Below, piece by piece: positions 30,456-40,200 of a DNA stretch of 64,000 bases. Under the pieces are notes generated by a model, which was given only the letters and a program-made list of their open reading frames with translations, searched no databases and was not told the origin of the DNA. The stretch is from Moesziomyces globuligerus (Eukaryota; Basidiomycota; Ustilaginomycetes; Ustilaginales; Ustilaginaceae). Every line of letters begins with the position of its first letter. Position 1 is the first letter of the stretch. Both the position numbers and the translations under genes were made by a program. The stretch covers positions 434,001-498,000 of the forward strand of contig JARVLF010000017.1 of NCBI GenBank assembly GCA_030849465.1, in the 5' to 3' direction.

Positions 30456-33400
30456 ATGTCGTCGTCAGAGGCATTGGAAGACGACTCGACTGCGGCTGCG
30501 GCGAAGACGGCGCCGAGTCCGAGCTCGCTCACGCAGCTCATCCACGACACAGCGGCGCACGCCGGATCGCCTCTATCCACAGAGGCACTCTCCAACAAGC
30601 AAGTCGCATCCTACATCCGCTCCCTCTCCAACCTCAGCCTGTCCGATCTTCGACATCAGCCCAGCCAGCTCCAGGCAAAGTCCGAGGCTCTTCACACCCA
30701 GCTCTCCGAGCTCTGCATCTCTCAGACCGATGCCTTCATCCACATCCATCAGGCCGAACAGCGCTTTGCTCCGTCCCTCTCGTCGCTCGCCTCCGGCCTC
30801 GCGCAGCTCATCGACTCTTCTATACCCGATCTCCAGGCCGCTGCCACCGCCTTCCTGGCTGAGACCAAACCCGCCCTTGTCGAGCGCGAGCGCATACAGA
30901 ATGTCGCCGAACAGTACGAACGCGGTCATCTCTCCGATCTCCTTGACATCCCGCCACTCGTACAGACGTGTGTCAAGGCCGGCCACCACTCGGAGGCCAT
31001 TAAGCTCACAGAGCATCTCATAGCTCTTCTGGCCAAGCCTGATTCACACGCGTCCTCGCACGGATCGGACGACTCGACTCCCCCTACGGTGCAGCACGGT
31101 CAGCGCAGCACCTACCTCTCTCTCCTCATCGAGACGCTTGCTCATCTCGCTGCCATGAAGGCCGACCTCCTCGCGGGCTTTTCCAAGCCCGGTCTAAAGC
31201 TCCCGGCGATGCGCAAGTCCGTCACCGTGCTGCGAAGGCTCAGCCACATCCACTCCTCGCTCGCCCGCGTCCCCGACTGGACCTCGATCGCCGCGTCCGA
31301 CCGTTTCTCCATCCTCATCCCTCAGCTCGGCCTGACCGAGAATCAGCTCTGTCTCGCCTTTCTCAAGGCAAGGATTCGCTCCTTCCGCTCTGCGCTCAAC
31401 GCAATGGGCTCGCCCTCCTCCGTCTCCAGCCAGGCTTACCTTGGCCGCTACATCGACCTCTGGCGCGAAGAGATGGCAGATACCCTCGGCATGGCATTCC
31501 CGCTCTTCATCGACGAGCCACCCGCCGTCCAGCACAACGAGGTACACGGCGACGAGAACCATCTCGTCTCTCCCGCTTACCTCCTTGCATCGTTCGCCTC
31601 CTCTGGCCTGCATCTGCTCCGACGCACCGTCGCCGCTCAGTTCGAAGCTGCTGCGCAGCGTCTCTTGTCATCGGCCTCGACGGCGTCCGACTCGACCGAG
31701 TCGCTTGAGCCGTTTGCAGAGATGTGCGGCAACGTTCATACGCAGCTCAGCTACGCCTCGGCGGCGCTGGCGCGCTTCGGTCTCGATTTCGGTGAGCTCG
31801 TCTTTGCCGCCCCCGACGCGCGTGCGTCCGATGGGGAGCTTGGTTCGATCGAGAATGTGTGGTTTGGGGTGCTGTCTCGCTCCTTGGACCAGGCCTTCGC
31901 ATATATGCATGAACAGCTCGATCTTCACGCTCACGCCTCGTTGGTCTCGCAGTGGCTAGTTTCGTCTCATCTCACGTCGTCCGCGATGCAGGAGTTGTTT
32001 TCCATCTCTGCTGGCGAGTCGGGCGCGTTGAAGTACGATGACCTTACGCGACCCAACATTGAGCTCATCAACTATCCGCCGTTTGCCAAGCTGCTCAATC
32101 GACTCATGGAATGGATCAATGCGCTCCAGCTCTTTGCGCCCGCAAAACTCTGCAGACCCTTGCTTGAGCATCTCGACTTTCACTTTGGCCGCATGACCCA
32201 GCGTATGGTCGCCGAGCTTCCTCAAGCTATTGTCAACGTGACCATTGACCCGACACATGCTGCCCGTCTGACGGCAGACGACGAGGCGCAGTCTCTGCTG
32301 CAACATCTCGACGCAACCTCGCAGCACAGGTCGGAGCTGCAGCACGCACTGGTCAGAGACAGAGAATGCGCTATCCTCGTCAAGGCGCTCAAGACGTGGC
32401 ACGCCTCCGTCGTCGCCTGGGTCCTCCGCGTCGTCCAAGCCTGCTTCCAAGAGCGAGACGCCAAGCTCGACGTGCTCCACGAGACGGTGGCGACCGAGGC
32501 GGCGGAAACAAAGATGCACGAGTGGATTCGCGACACCGAGGCGCGCATCGTCGAGCACAGCAAGCAAAGACGCCACGACGCAGACCAACGAGCCAAGGCA
32601 GCCGACGAGGCCATCGCAAAGGCAAAAACTGAAGCTGAAGCGAAGGCGAAGGCGGAAGCGGAAGCTGAAGCCAAGGCGAAGGCGGAAGCTGAAGCGAAAG
32701 CGAAAGCCAAGGCGGAAGCTGAAGCGAAAGCGAAGGCGGAAGCTGAAGCGAAAGCGAAGGCGGAAGCTGAAGCGAAAGCGAAGGCGGAAGCTGAAGCGAA
32801 AGCGAAGGCGGAAGCTGAAGCGAAAGCGAAGGCGGAAGCTGAAGCGAAAGCGAAGGCGGAAGCTGAAGCGAAAGCGAAGGCGGAAGCTGAAGCGAAAGCG
32901 AAGGCGGAAGCTGAAGCGAAAGCGAAGGCGGAAGCTGAAGCGAAAGCGAAGGCGGAAGCTGAAGCGAAAGCGAAGGCGGAAGCTGAAGCGAAAGCGAAGG
33001 CGGAAGCTGAAGCCAAAGAAAAGGCGAAGGCTGAAGCCAATGAAGCCGAGGCAAAGGCGGAGGCGGAGGCAAAGGCAAAGGCGGAAACAGAGGCGAAAAA
33101 GAAGGCAGAGGAAGAGGCAAAAGCTCGGACAGAGGCTGAAGCCAAGGCAAAGGCCGAAGCTGAAGCAGAGGCAAAGGCGAAGGCAGAGGCTGACCTAGCT
33201 AGAGCCAAGGCTGAAGCTGAAGCTGAAGCGAAAGCCAAGGCAGAAGCCGAGGAGAGAGAGAAGGCAGAAGCCGAAGCTGCAGCCAGGGCGAAGGTGTTGG
33301 CCGAGGAGGAAGCCAGGGAGAAAGCCGAAGCCGAAGCTGAAGCCGAAGCCGAAGCGGTACGAGTCAAGGCAGCAGCAGAAGCAGCAGCTAGGATCAAGGC

Positions 33401-34073
33401 TGAGGCTGATGCCAAAGCTGCTGCTGAAGCCGAAGCCGAACAGGCGCGAGTCAGGGCCGATGCCGAGGCTGCGGCGCGCGCCAAAGCTGAAGAAGAAAGC
33501 GCCGTCGAACAAGTGCAGACAGAGGAAGAAGCGGCCAAAGCCAAGGACGATTCGCAGACGGCAGCTGAGGGATCCTCCTCGAGCAAGGGGGATCAGCGGT
33601 CTGAGGAAGCCTCGACATCAGCGCACGTCGAGGCTAAGCCTGCCGAGGCTGCACCAGCCAAGAAGTTCAGCCTCGCAGAGAAGCTGCGTCAGCGAAAGGA
33701 GGAGCGCGACCGTGCGGCTGCGGCCGCGGCCGCCGCTGCCGAGTCTGCAGAACCCGCGAAAGCGCAACCGGCGGACGCGGACGAAGCTCCTGTCCAACAG
33801 CCTTCTGCCGAGCCAACTTCGGACGCGCTGGCTTCTGCTCAAGCTACGGCGGTAGAAGCTCAGTCGGGATCCGAGGTCGAAGTGACCAAAGTGACCGAAG
33901 TTGACCAGGTGGATGCCGTTGACGGCGGCGAGCAAGCGGATGCACACGTGGACGATGAGGACGCGGACGAGGAGGGAGAGGGAGAGAGCGGCGAAAACAC
34001 GCCGACCACGCCCAACCCCGCCAACGGCCCGGCCAAGAAGAACAAGAAGAAGAAAAACAAGAAGAAGAAGTAG
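30456..34073 (+). CDS. COG8: conserved oligomeric Golgi complex subunit 8 with Lys/Ala/Glu repeat tail
   Basis: Cog8 is a lobe-B subunit of the COG tether for retrograde intra-Golgi traffic. The ORF codes for 1205 residues. Residues about 45-640 carry the Cog8/Dor1-type helical domain, including VASYIRSLSNLSLSDL, then VAEQYERGHLSDLLDIPPLV, then a LAFLKARIRSFRSAL region. From about residue 715 the protein becomes a charged helix built of KAEAEAKA-type repeats, encoded by the 24-bp array at 32721-33008 and its degenerate flanks, out to about 1030. An Ala/Glu-rich segment follows with FSLAEKLRQRKEERDR, then an acidic stretch and a C-terminal run of Lys and Asn. Other Cog8 proteins are about 550-750 residues, so the tail roughly doubles the protein. 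It converges with RPS20. Confidence 0.85.
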   Translation: MSSSEALEDDSTAAAAKTAPSPSSLTQLIHDTAAHAGSPLSTEALSNKQVASYIRSLSNLSLSDLRHQPSQLQAKSEALHTQLSELCISQTDAFIHIHQAEQRFAPSLSSLASGLAQLIDSSIPDLQAAATAFLAETKPALVERERIQNVAEQYERGHLSDLLDIPPLVQTCVKAGHHSEAIKLTEHLIALLAKPDSHASSHGSDDSTPPTVQHGQRSTYLSLLIETLAHLAAMKADLLAGFSKPGLKLPAMRKSVTVLRRLSHIHSSLARVPDWTSIAASDRFSILIPQLGLTENQLCLAFLKARIRSFRSALNAMGSPSSVSSQAYLGRYIDLWREEMADTLGMAFPLFIDEPPAVQHNEVHGDENHLVSPAYLLASFASSGLHLLRRTVAAQFEAAAQRLLSSASTASDSTESLEPFAEMCGNVHTQLSYASAALARFGLDFGELVFAAPDARASDGELGSIENVWFGVLSRSLDQAFAYMHEQLDLHAHASLVSQWLVSSHLTSSAMQELFSISAGESGALKYDDLTRPNIELINYPPFAKLLNRLMEWINALQLFAPAKLCRPLLEHLDFHFGRMTQRMVAELPQAIVNVTIDPTHAARLTADDEAQSLLQHLDATSQHRSELQHALVRDRECAILVKALKTWHASVVAWVLRVVQACFQERDAKLDVLHETVATEAAETKMHEWIRDTEARIVEHSKQRRHDADQRAKAADEAIAKAKTEAEAKAKAEAEAEAKAKAEAEAKAKAKAEAEAKAKAEAEAKAKAEAEAKAKAEAEAKAKAEAEAKAKAEAEAKAKAEAEAKAKAEAEAKAKAEAEAKAKAEAEAKAKAEAEAKAKAEAEAKAKAEAEAKEKAKAEANEAEAKAEAEAKAKAETEAKKKAEEEAKARTEAEAKAKAEAEAEAKAKAEADLARAKAEAEAEAKAKAEAEEREKAEAEAAARAKVLAEEEAREKAEAEAEAEAEAVRVKAAAEAAARIKAEADAKAAAEAEAEQARVRADAEAAARAKAEEESAVEQVQTEEEAAKAKDDSQTAAEGSSSSKGDQRSEEASTSAHVEAKPAEAAPAKKFSLAEKLRQRKEERDRAAAAAAAAAESAEPAKAQPADADEAPVQQPSAEPTSDALASAQATAVEAQSGSEVEVTKVTEVDQVDAVDGGEQADAHVDDEDADEEGEGESGENTPTTPNPANGPAKKNKKKKNKKKK
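32721..33008 (+). repeat. 12 perfect copies of a 24-bp coding minisatellite
   Basis: Twelve identical copies of a 24-bp unit (GAAGCGAAAGCG followed by AAGGCGGAAGCT) lie head to tail inside COG8 and encode EAKAKAEA at residues 756-851. Degenerate copies extend upstream to about 32623 and downstream to about 33300. Exact identity at the DNA level implies recent expansion or homogenisation. Confidence 0.97.
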
Positions 34074-34476
34074 TCGTCTTGATCGTCCCGACTGCGATGA
34101 CGGATCCTCGCGCGGGTAGCAAGCGTATCGCTCTTTCTCACCACCGCAACCCCCCGCGCCCACCGCGACCGCCGCAATCGACATCACTTGGAGCTGGTGC
34201 ACACACTGCGAGACGATGAAGAGATGAGGATGTAAAAGGAGTGTCGTGAAATTTCGTGAACCCAAAGCTGGGCCGATGGATCTGATCCGGAAGCAACGAA
34301 GCTGCGACGGCGCACAGTGAAGGCGTATCGCATCGCCACTTTGGGGATTGCAAACCCGTTTTTTTGGATGCATGGAGCCGTGGAGTGGACTGACTCGCAT
34401 GCAGGGTTGGAAACCTCACATGGTGCAAGAACCCTTCGCATCCTAACCAAGCCGCGCACAGGAACGGGGTGGGCGC
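34074..34476. other. convergent 3' flanks of COG8 and RPS20
   Basis: This 403 bp region lies between two convergent stop codons. It should hold both 3' UTRs. No gene-like ORF was seen. Confidence 0.5.
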
Positions 34477-34936
34477 TTAGTTGGAGGAGAGGATGGTGAC
34501 CTCGACCTCGACACCGGGCTCGAGCGAGATCGAGGTGATCTGCTTGACGATCTCCGAGGGCGAGTGGAGGTCGATGAGGCGCTTGTGGATGCGCATCTCA
34601 AAGTGGTCCCAGGTCTTGGAGCCCTCACCGCAAGGCGACTTGCGCGTGGTGTGGGTGAGGACCTTGGTGGGCAGACGAACGGGACCCTTGACGCGCAGCT
34701 GCTTGTCCTTGGAGCGGTTCACAAGGTCGGAGCAGACTAGAGATAGCAAAAGCACAACGAAGCGTAGCCAGAGTCAGTACACAGGAGAAAGCCAAAGAGG
34801 CGTGCGAGAAAGAGCGGCGAGGCTTACCCTTCTCGAGGTTCTTGACGTTGCGCGAGGTGAGGGTGATGCGGATCTTGTGGATCTTGGCAGCAGGGGCCGA
34901 AGCATCGACATCCTTGTCCTTGGCGACGTAGCTCAT
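34477..34936 (-). CDS. RPS20: 40S ribosomal protein uS10 (RPS20)
   Basis: uS10 is a universal small-subunit ribosomal protein. The exons on the minus strand are 34936-34828 and 34736-34477, with a 91-nt intron (GTAAGC donor, CTAG acceptor, phase 1), giving 122 residues. Exon 1 encodes [20 protein letters not shown] and the [15 protein letters not shown] strand. Exon 2 resumes with [20 protein letters not shown] and carries the family signatures [16 protein letters not shown] and [19 protein letters not shown]. Length and sequence match eukaryotic RPS20 (about 120 residues). It is divergent from SWP1. Confidence 0.97.
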
Positions 34937-35501
34937 CTTTGAATGTGGAAGATGGGGTGGATTGGTGGTGATTGAGTGTGAGAGGAAAAGATGATACCAG
35001 CGGTGACCAAGGTATACTAGAGATAGTATGAAGGAAGTAAAGCAAGATGATTGGTGCGGCGCCGGCTCAAGACCAAAATTCGCAGCTCTCAGAGCCCACG
35101 CGCCCGTCGGAACCGATTCGCCCTCGCAGAGTGAAGAATTCCCACCAAGAAGCAGCCAATCAGTTCGAACTTGCCGCAGCAGCCCCGATGAGATCGCTAA
35201 ATTAAAATTGCATGATTGCTATCGGGAGATGAACTTGATAAAGCGGGTCGAGATTACTCGCACGGCTCGAATGGGACAAATTGGAAGAATCGGCGCTTCC
35301 AGCCTGGCATTCGCGAGGTTGGAAGCAGCTGGCGAGCTGGAGGATGCGAAGCGCTGAGTGCACGCGCCATCATCGAAGCTGAGTCGGTTCAAGCTGGGAT
35401 GACTTGCTCGAACATGTGCTTCCGACCGTCACCATCCCTCCGACACCCTTCACATTCTTTGCCTCGTCTCGCTCCCGCAGCTGCATCGGGAGGTCAACAG
35501 G
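34937..35501. other. divergent promoter region, RPS20 / SWP1
   Basis: This 565 bp region lies between the divergent start codons. Part of it (near 35190-35230) is A+T-richer than the surroundings. No gene was recognised. Confidence 0.5.
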
Positions 35502-36602
35502 ATGCTGCAAAGGATGCGCTCAATATCGTGGCTGGTTTCGACGGTGCTGCTCTCGCTGCTGCTGGTCGCCCACGCTAGCGCCGCGCTCGCCGAGCCCAAG
35601 CTGAGCTACGTGCTCAGGTCGGCCAAGCTAGCGCTCTCGACGGTCGACGGCTCGTCGCGCGTCTCGAAGGAGTTTTCCACCCAAGCCGACTACGCGAAGA
35701 ACGCGGCGCCCTTCGAGCTCGACTCGCCGACACGGCTGGAGAACGACGATGTGATCCGCCTCACCTTCAACCTCGCCGTCGAGGCGGCAGGCTCCAAGGG
35801 CGCGGCCAAGAAGGACGGTGCTGCGCTCGGAAAGGAGCACGTACCTCACCAGGCCTTCGTTGTGCTGGCAGCCGACAGCAACGAGGCCGAGGCCGCCTCG
35901 CATGCTTGGCCGATCTCGATCAAGCCCAGCACCGGCAAGGTCTCTTGGAACTTGGTACGTACGCCCTCCCTGAACAGAAAACTCGAGATGCAGCGCTGAC
36001 TCTTCGCTTCCAATTCGACGTATTGCCGTGTCTAGAGGATGGATAGGATCCCCGCGCCACTGCTCCGGGCCACGTCGCCGCTGACACTGTCGGTGCTGAT
36101 CGCCAACTTCCCGTCCAACTCGGCTTCCGAGGGCGCATACTCGCCGCTCGCCTTGCCGCTCATGTCTCTGCGCCCACCCACCAGCCTGGTGGAAGCCGCA
36201 CTGGAAGCTGCCGCAACGTCGCTCACGCCACGTCAGAAGGCCGAGATCGAGCAGGGCTTCCACGGCATCCCCGAGCACAAGCACACGTTTGGCGTGCCTC
36301 CGACCGAGACCATGCCCAGCACCAAGGTCAGCGGCCTCGCCTCGCTCATCACCGCCGCAGTGCCCTGGCTCTTCTTCCTCGCTGCACTCGCGCTGATCAA
36401 GCCCGAAGTCCAGTCGCCGAGCACAAAGGTGCTCGTGCTGTTCGCCGCCATCGCTGGCCTCGAGGCGCTCGCTGTCAAGTACTGGATCGGCCTGACGCTC
36501 TTCCAGATGCTTCCCATCTTGCTGGGTGCAGGACTGGCCACCATCGTCGTCGGCCGAAGCGCGCTCGGTGAGCTCCGCAAGAAGCGTCTCGCCGTCTCTT
36601 GA
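35502..36602 (+). CDS. SWP1: oligosaccharyltransferase subunit Swp1 / ribophorin II
   Basis: Swp1 (ribophorin II) is an ER membrane subunit of the oligosaccharyltransferase that N-glycosylates nascent proteins. The exons are 35502-35954 and 36036-36602, with an 81-nt intron (GTACGT donor, TGTCTAG acceptor, phase 0), giving 339 residues. Residues 1-30 are a signal peptide (hydrophobic WLVSTVLLSLLLVAHASA). A lumenal beta-rich domain follows with RLTFNLAVEA. The C-terminal third has the Swp1 layout: a short lumenal segment, HKHTFGVPPTETMPSTKV, then three hydrophobic spans (ITAAVPWLFFLAALALI, KVLVLFAAIAGLEALAV, MLPILLGAGLATIVVG) and a basic end with RKKR. The gene is divergent from RPS20. Confidence 0.92.
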
Positions 36603-37272
36603 TCGAAGAGCGCCTGGGAACCCACACAGCCTCGCCATGTTTGCTGCTTTGGCCCTAGCAGGATTGAGCACATGTCAGAAAGCAAATCAACCATGCAGAC
36701 GCTTCGTGCAAACCACACTCTGTGTCTGATGTGAATGTGTGCCAAGGTCTGCTGAGACTTGTTGCGGTTGAGTGTCAAGGCGCAGCGTCGAGTGTGCTCG
36801 AAGGAGGCGCAGCTGGTGAAATGCGAAAATCCGGCGGCCGCGCCTCGAGCAAAGTCAGAGACCAACACACGCATGCACGGCTGCGCAGCTGCGTTTTTGG
36901 GCAGCGTCGCTCGGACCCTCATCCTCTCCAGGGCTTCTCAACCCGACCAGCCTTTCGACCCAACCGCATCCTCTTGGTCGTCAGTCCCCGACTGCGCTCG
37001 ACAGCCTCAGCTGCACGCTGCTTGCTCACGTCTCGGCAGACTCGCGCCCTATCAGAAGCTCTTCGGCTGCTTGGCATCTTAGCATCGTGTACCCACTCGC
37101 CCCCAACAGGCCGCGACACTTCGCACGCATACCCTCGGCATCTCGCGCCGCCTCGCATGGCTCCCGTAAGGCCCTTGATGATCGCAATACCTCAACTTGC
37201 CAGCCTACCAACCGCATCGAGCAGTCGCACGCGCCCCCGTCCTCTTGACGCAAACGGGCTGAGTCGTGCGCC
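36603..37272. other. intergenic region, SWP1 to BTB gene
   Basis: This 670 bp region holds the 3' flank of SWP1 and the promoter/5' leader of the BTB gene. The sequence just before the ATG is pyrimidine- and CCA-rich, typical of leaders here. No gene was recognised. Confidence 0.5.
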
Positions 37273-40200
37273 ATGACCTCTGTGCCCTCGGCACAGGCCG
37301 ATCGCCGTCTGACGAGCACTCGTCCCTCTCACGTCCCGCCAGCGAGCGGCACGTCTGCATCCGCCATCTCGCCGAAACCCTCCAACGATGCGGTTCGCGC
37401 TTCTGCACGCTCTTCTAGAGCCGCCGCGGGACCCTCCAGGCTCTCCTCCGCTCCAGCGTACCATCGACCACACCTCGACGACCCGGTCCGTGCTGCGCAG
37501 GAAGAAGCAACGCGCGTATGGAGGGCCGATCTGCGCAGGCTGCTCGAACGAGCCGAGGACCGCTTCGCAGATATCTGTTGGACCACAGCGACCCCTCCGA
37601 CTCAGACCGATCAGTCCGATCTCGACTCGGACCTCGGCCACTCGCTCCCACGCAACTCGGGTCTGCCAGCACCATGGACGAGCCCTGATGGTCAACCACA
37701 GACGATACCGCCAATATCCATCTCACAACCATCACCGTCGCTCACCCCGACCAGTCATCCTAGTGCACAGGGCAGCCTCATATGGGCACATAAAGCGATC
37801 CTGTATGCAAGAGCGCCTAACACCTTCCAGACTCGGTTTCTCAACTTGCGCTCGCCCGCCGCCCAGCTCCAGCACATCGGCTCCACCGCCAGCCTGGTCT
37901 CCCTCCCCTTGCACAGAAGCACCTCGCAGCTCTCGCTCGCTTCCGATGTGTCCACCTCGACCCAGACACGAGCGGCACCCTCCAACACCAGCTCGCAGCC
38001 ACCAGGCCCAGGCGCTGGAGCCGCCCGTGCCGGGATTGCACCCAAGCCGCGCAGATCTATCCGAGGCGCCGCGCCGCCCAGCAGCTTTTCCATGACCAGA
38101 CCCTCGCTGCGAAAGCCCATCTCTCGCTCGAGCATCTCCCGACCGCTCCAAAGGGCCTCGGTCGACGACGCCGGCTCCATCGCCTCCGGATTCGCCACCA
38201 GCGACAGCGAGGGCGAGAGCGCACTGCCAAGCAGTCTGCGCACATCGAGACTCGTCAACACTCGGCCCAATGTCCCAGCCGCCAATGCTTCCTCGCTCAC
38301 CTCACCCTCGAAGCTCTCGAATGCGCCCTCGTCCGTTCCGGACCTCGGCACCGGCGGACCGGCCCGCAAATCTTCGTTCGTTTCCGACTCCTCGGCAGCC
38401 GACTCGCGCCTCACGGCTGACAACGCCTCGGTCGTCAGCGACGCCAGCACGCTCCGCGCCCCCATCAGCCTCGGTGGCGTCAGCCAGGCCTTCTTCGACG
38501 CTACGCTCCAGTACCTCTACACCGGAGAGGAGGCTATGGTGGATGCGTTTGAGTTCCTCTTCGAAGACCGCCTTGCTCCGGACTCAGAGGCGACACCGGA
38601 GGAGAAGCTCGACAAGCTCCGCTCGGATCTCACCTATATGTGGCGCAGCAAGCTGTACTCGGATGTCAAGCTCATGCTCGGCGACGACGATGACCCGCGC
38701 AACGGCGACGACGCGAGCATCGCAGGTGGCAAGCGCCGGCGCGCGTCGGCCAAGCTGATGGACATCCCCGACGCCAACATGTCGGTGCTCTCGCTGGCCC
38801 AGACCGTGGATACGGACCGCATCGACGAATCCGAGGACGACGATGACGAGCTCACGTCCTTTTCCACGCATCGCATGATCCTTGCGTCGCGCTCCGAGTA
38901 CTTTGCCTCGCTGCTGCTCTCGCCGTACGCGGATGCGGCGTCGCCCGTGCTGCGCCTACCATCGCCGCCGTTTACGCCAGCATCGCTGCATTTTACGCTC
39001 GGCTTCCTCTACACGGGCACGCTCTTCTTTTCCAACCGCACGTTTGATTTGGCCACCGCCTTTTCGCTGTGGCGTGCGGGCGCCTACCTGCAGATCAGCA
39101 CGCTCCAGGCGCTTGTGACGGCGCTCATCGACCGCGAGTTCTGCCACGGCTTTGCGTGCGCGCCGCCGTGCCGCAAGTGCGTCAAGCGCGTCCCGCGCGC
39201 GCTCGCGTTTGCGGCGAGTCCCGACGTCAGCGAGCCCGCGCTGCAGGAGCCCGCGATCGCCGCCGTCGCCGGCGCCCACTTTGGCATGTACTGGGCCAAG
39301 GACGTCGGCAACCTCGACCCGACGCTGCAGGACCGCATCGTCGACGCGATCTCGGCGCGCATGACCGAAGATCCCACGCTCGTCGTCGCGGTGCTGCGCC
39401 AGCTGTCGATCGTCGGCCAGCGCATCGATACGGAGCGCTCGAGTCGGTGGGTCGAGTCGCTCCGACTCATGGCCGAAACCGTCGAGAACCGCCTCATGCC
39501 GCTGCTGCACACGCACCTCGAGCGCATCGTCCAGAGCTCCGCGTGGAACGACCTGCTCGATGGCGTCGGCTCGCTCGGCGACGTGCTCGAAAAGAGCCTC
39601 GTCATGCTCATCGACGGCCTCAGCGAGGCACGCGCCGCACAGATCTACCAGATCCTCGTCGGACAGGTGCTGCTGAGGGAACAGGGGTTCGACGTCGTCC
39701 ATTCCAGACAGGCCGTGGAGACGACGCGCGCCAACATCGTCAAGTACCTCATGAAGAGGTGGATCAACGTACGCGCGCTCGGCGGTTTCAACAGGCTCGA
39801 CAAATGGTGCCTCAAGGAGCTGGCGGATGAGCTCGAGGTCGCGACGACGGACCTCCTGCAGCCGGAAACGCCGCCGAAGTCAGTAGCCGCGCCGAGCAGG
39901 TTGACCGCACGAAGCTCCCTGCCTGGGCATACGGCGGGAGGCGCTGCTGTGTGCTCGGCTGTGGGGGCCAAATCGACCGTGTCGCCGCTGCGCTCGACGG
40001 CTCCAGCGACTGCGAGCAGGTTGCGGACCACCTCGACGTCGTCGACCGCCTCGGCGAGGCGGACGCCGCGCGATGAAGGCGAGCGCGAAGCGGGACCCAT
40101 CCACATGCGTGCTGCCGTGCTCAATCGCAACGCTGCGCGCACTTCTGTCGCCAACGGCCACCGCTCGCTCTCCAACGCATCGACCGCGTCCACATCGTCT

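Noticed and set aside
32222..33586. minus-strand ORFs across the COG8 repeat (Phe/Ala/Ser- and Leu/Pro-rich)
   Set aside because: They arise from reading the 24-bp repeat, whose length is a multiple of three, in other frames. No start context or conserved sequence supports them.
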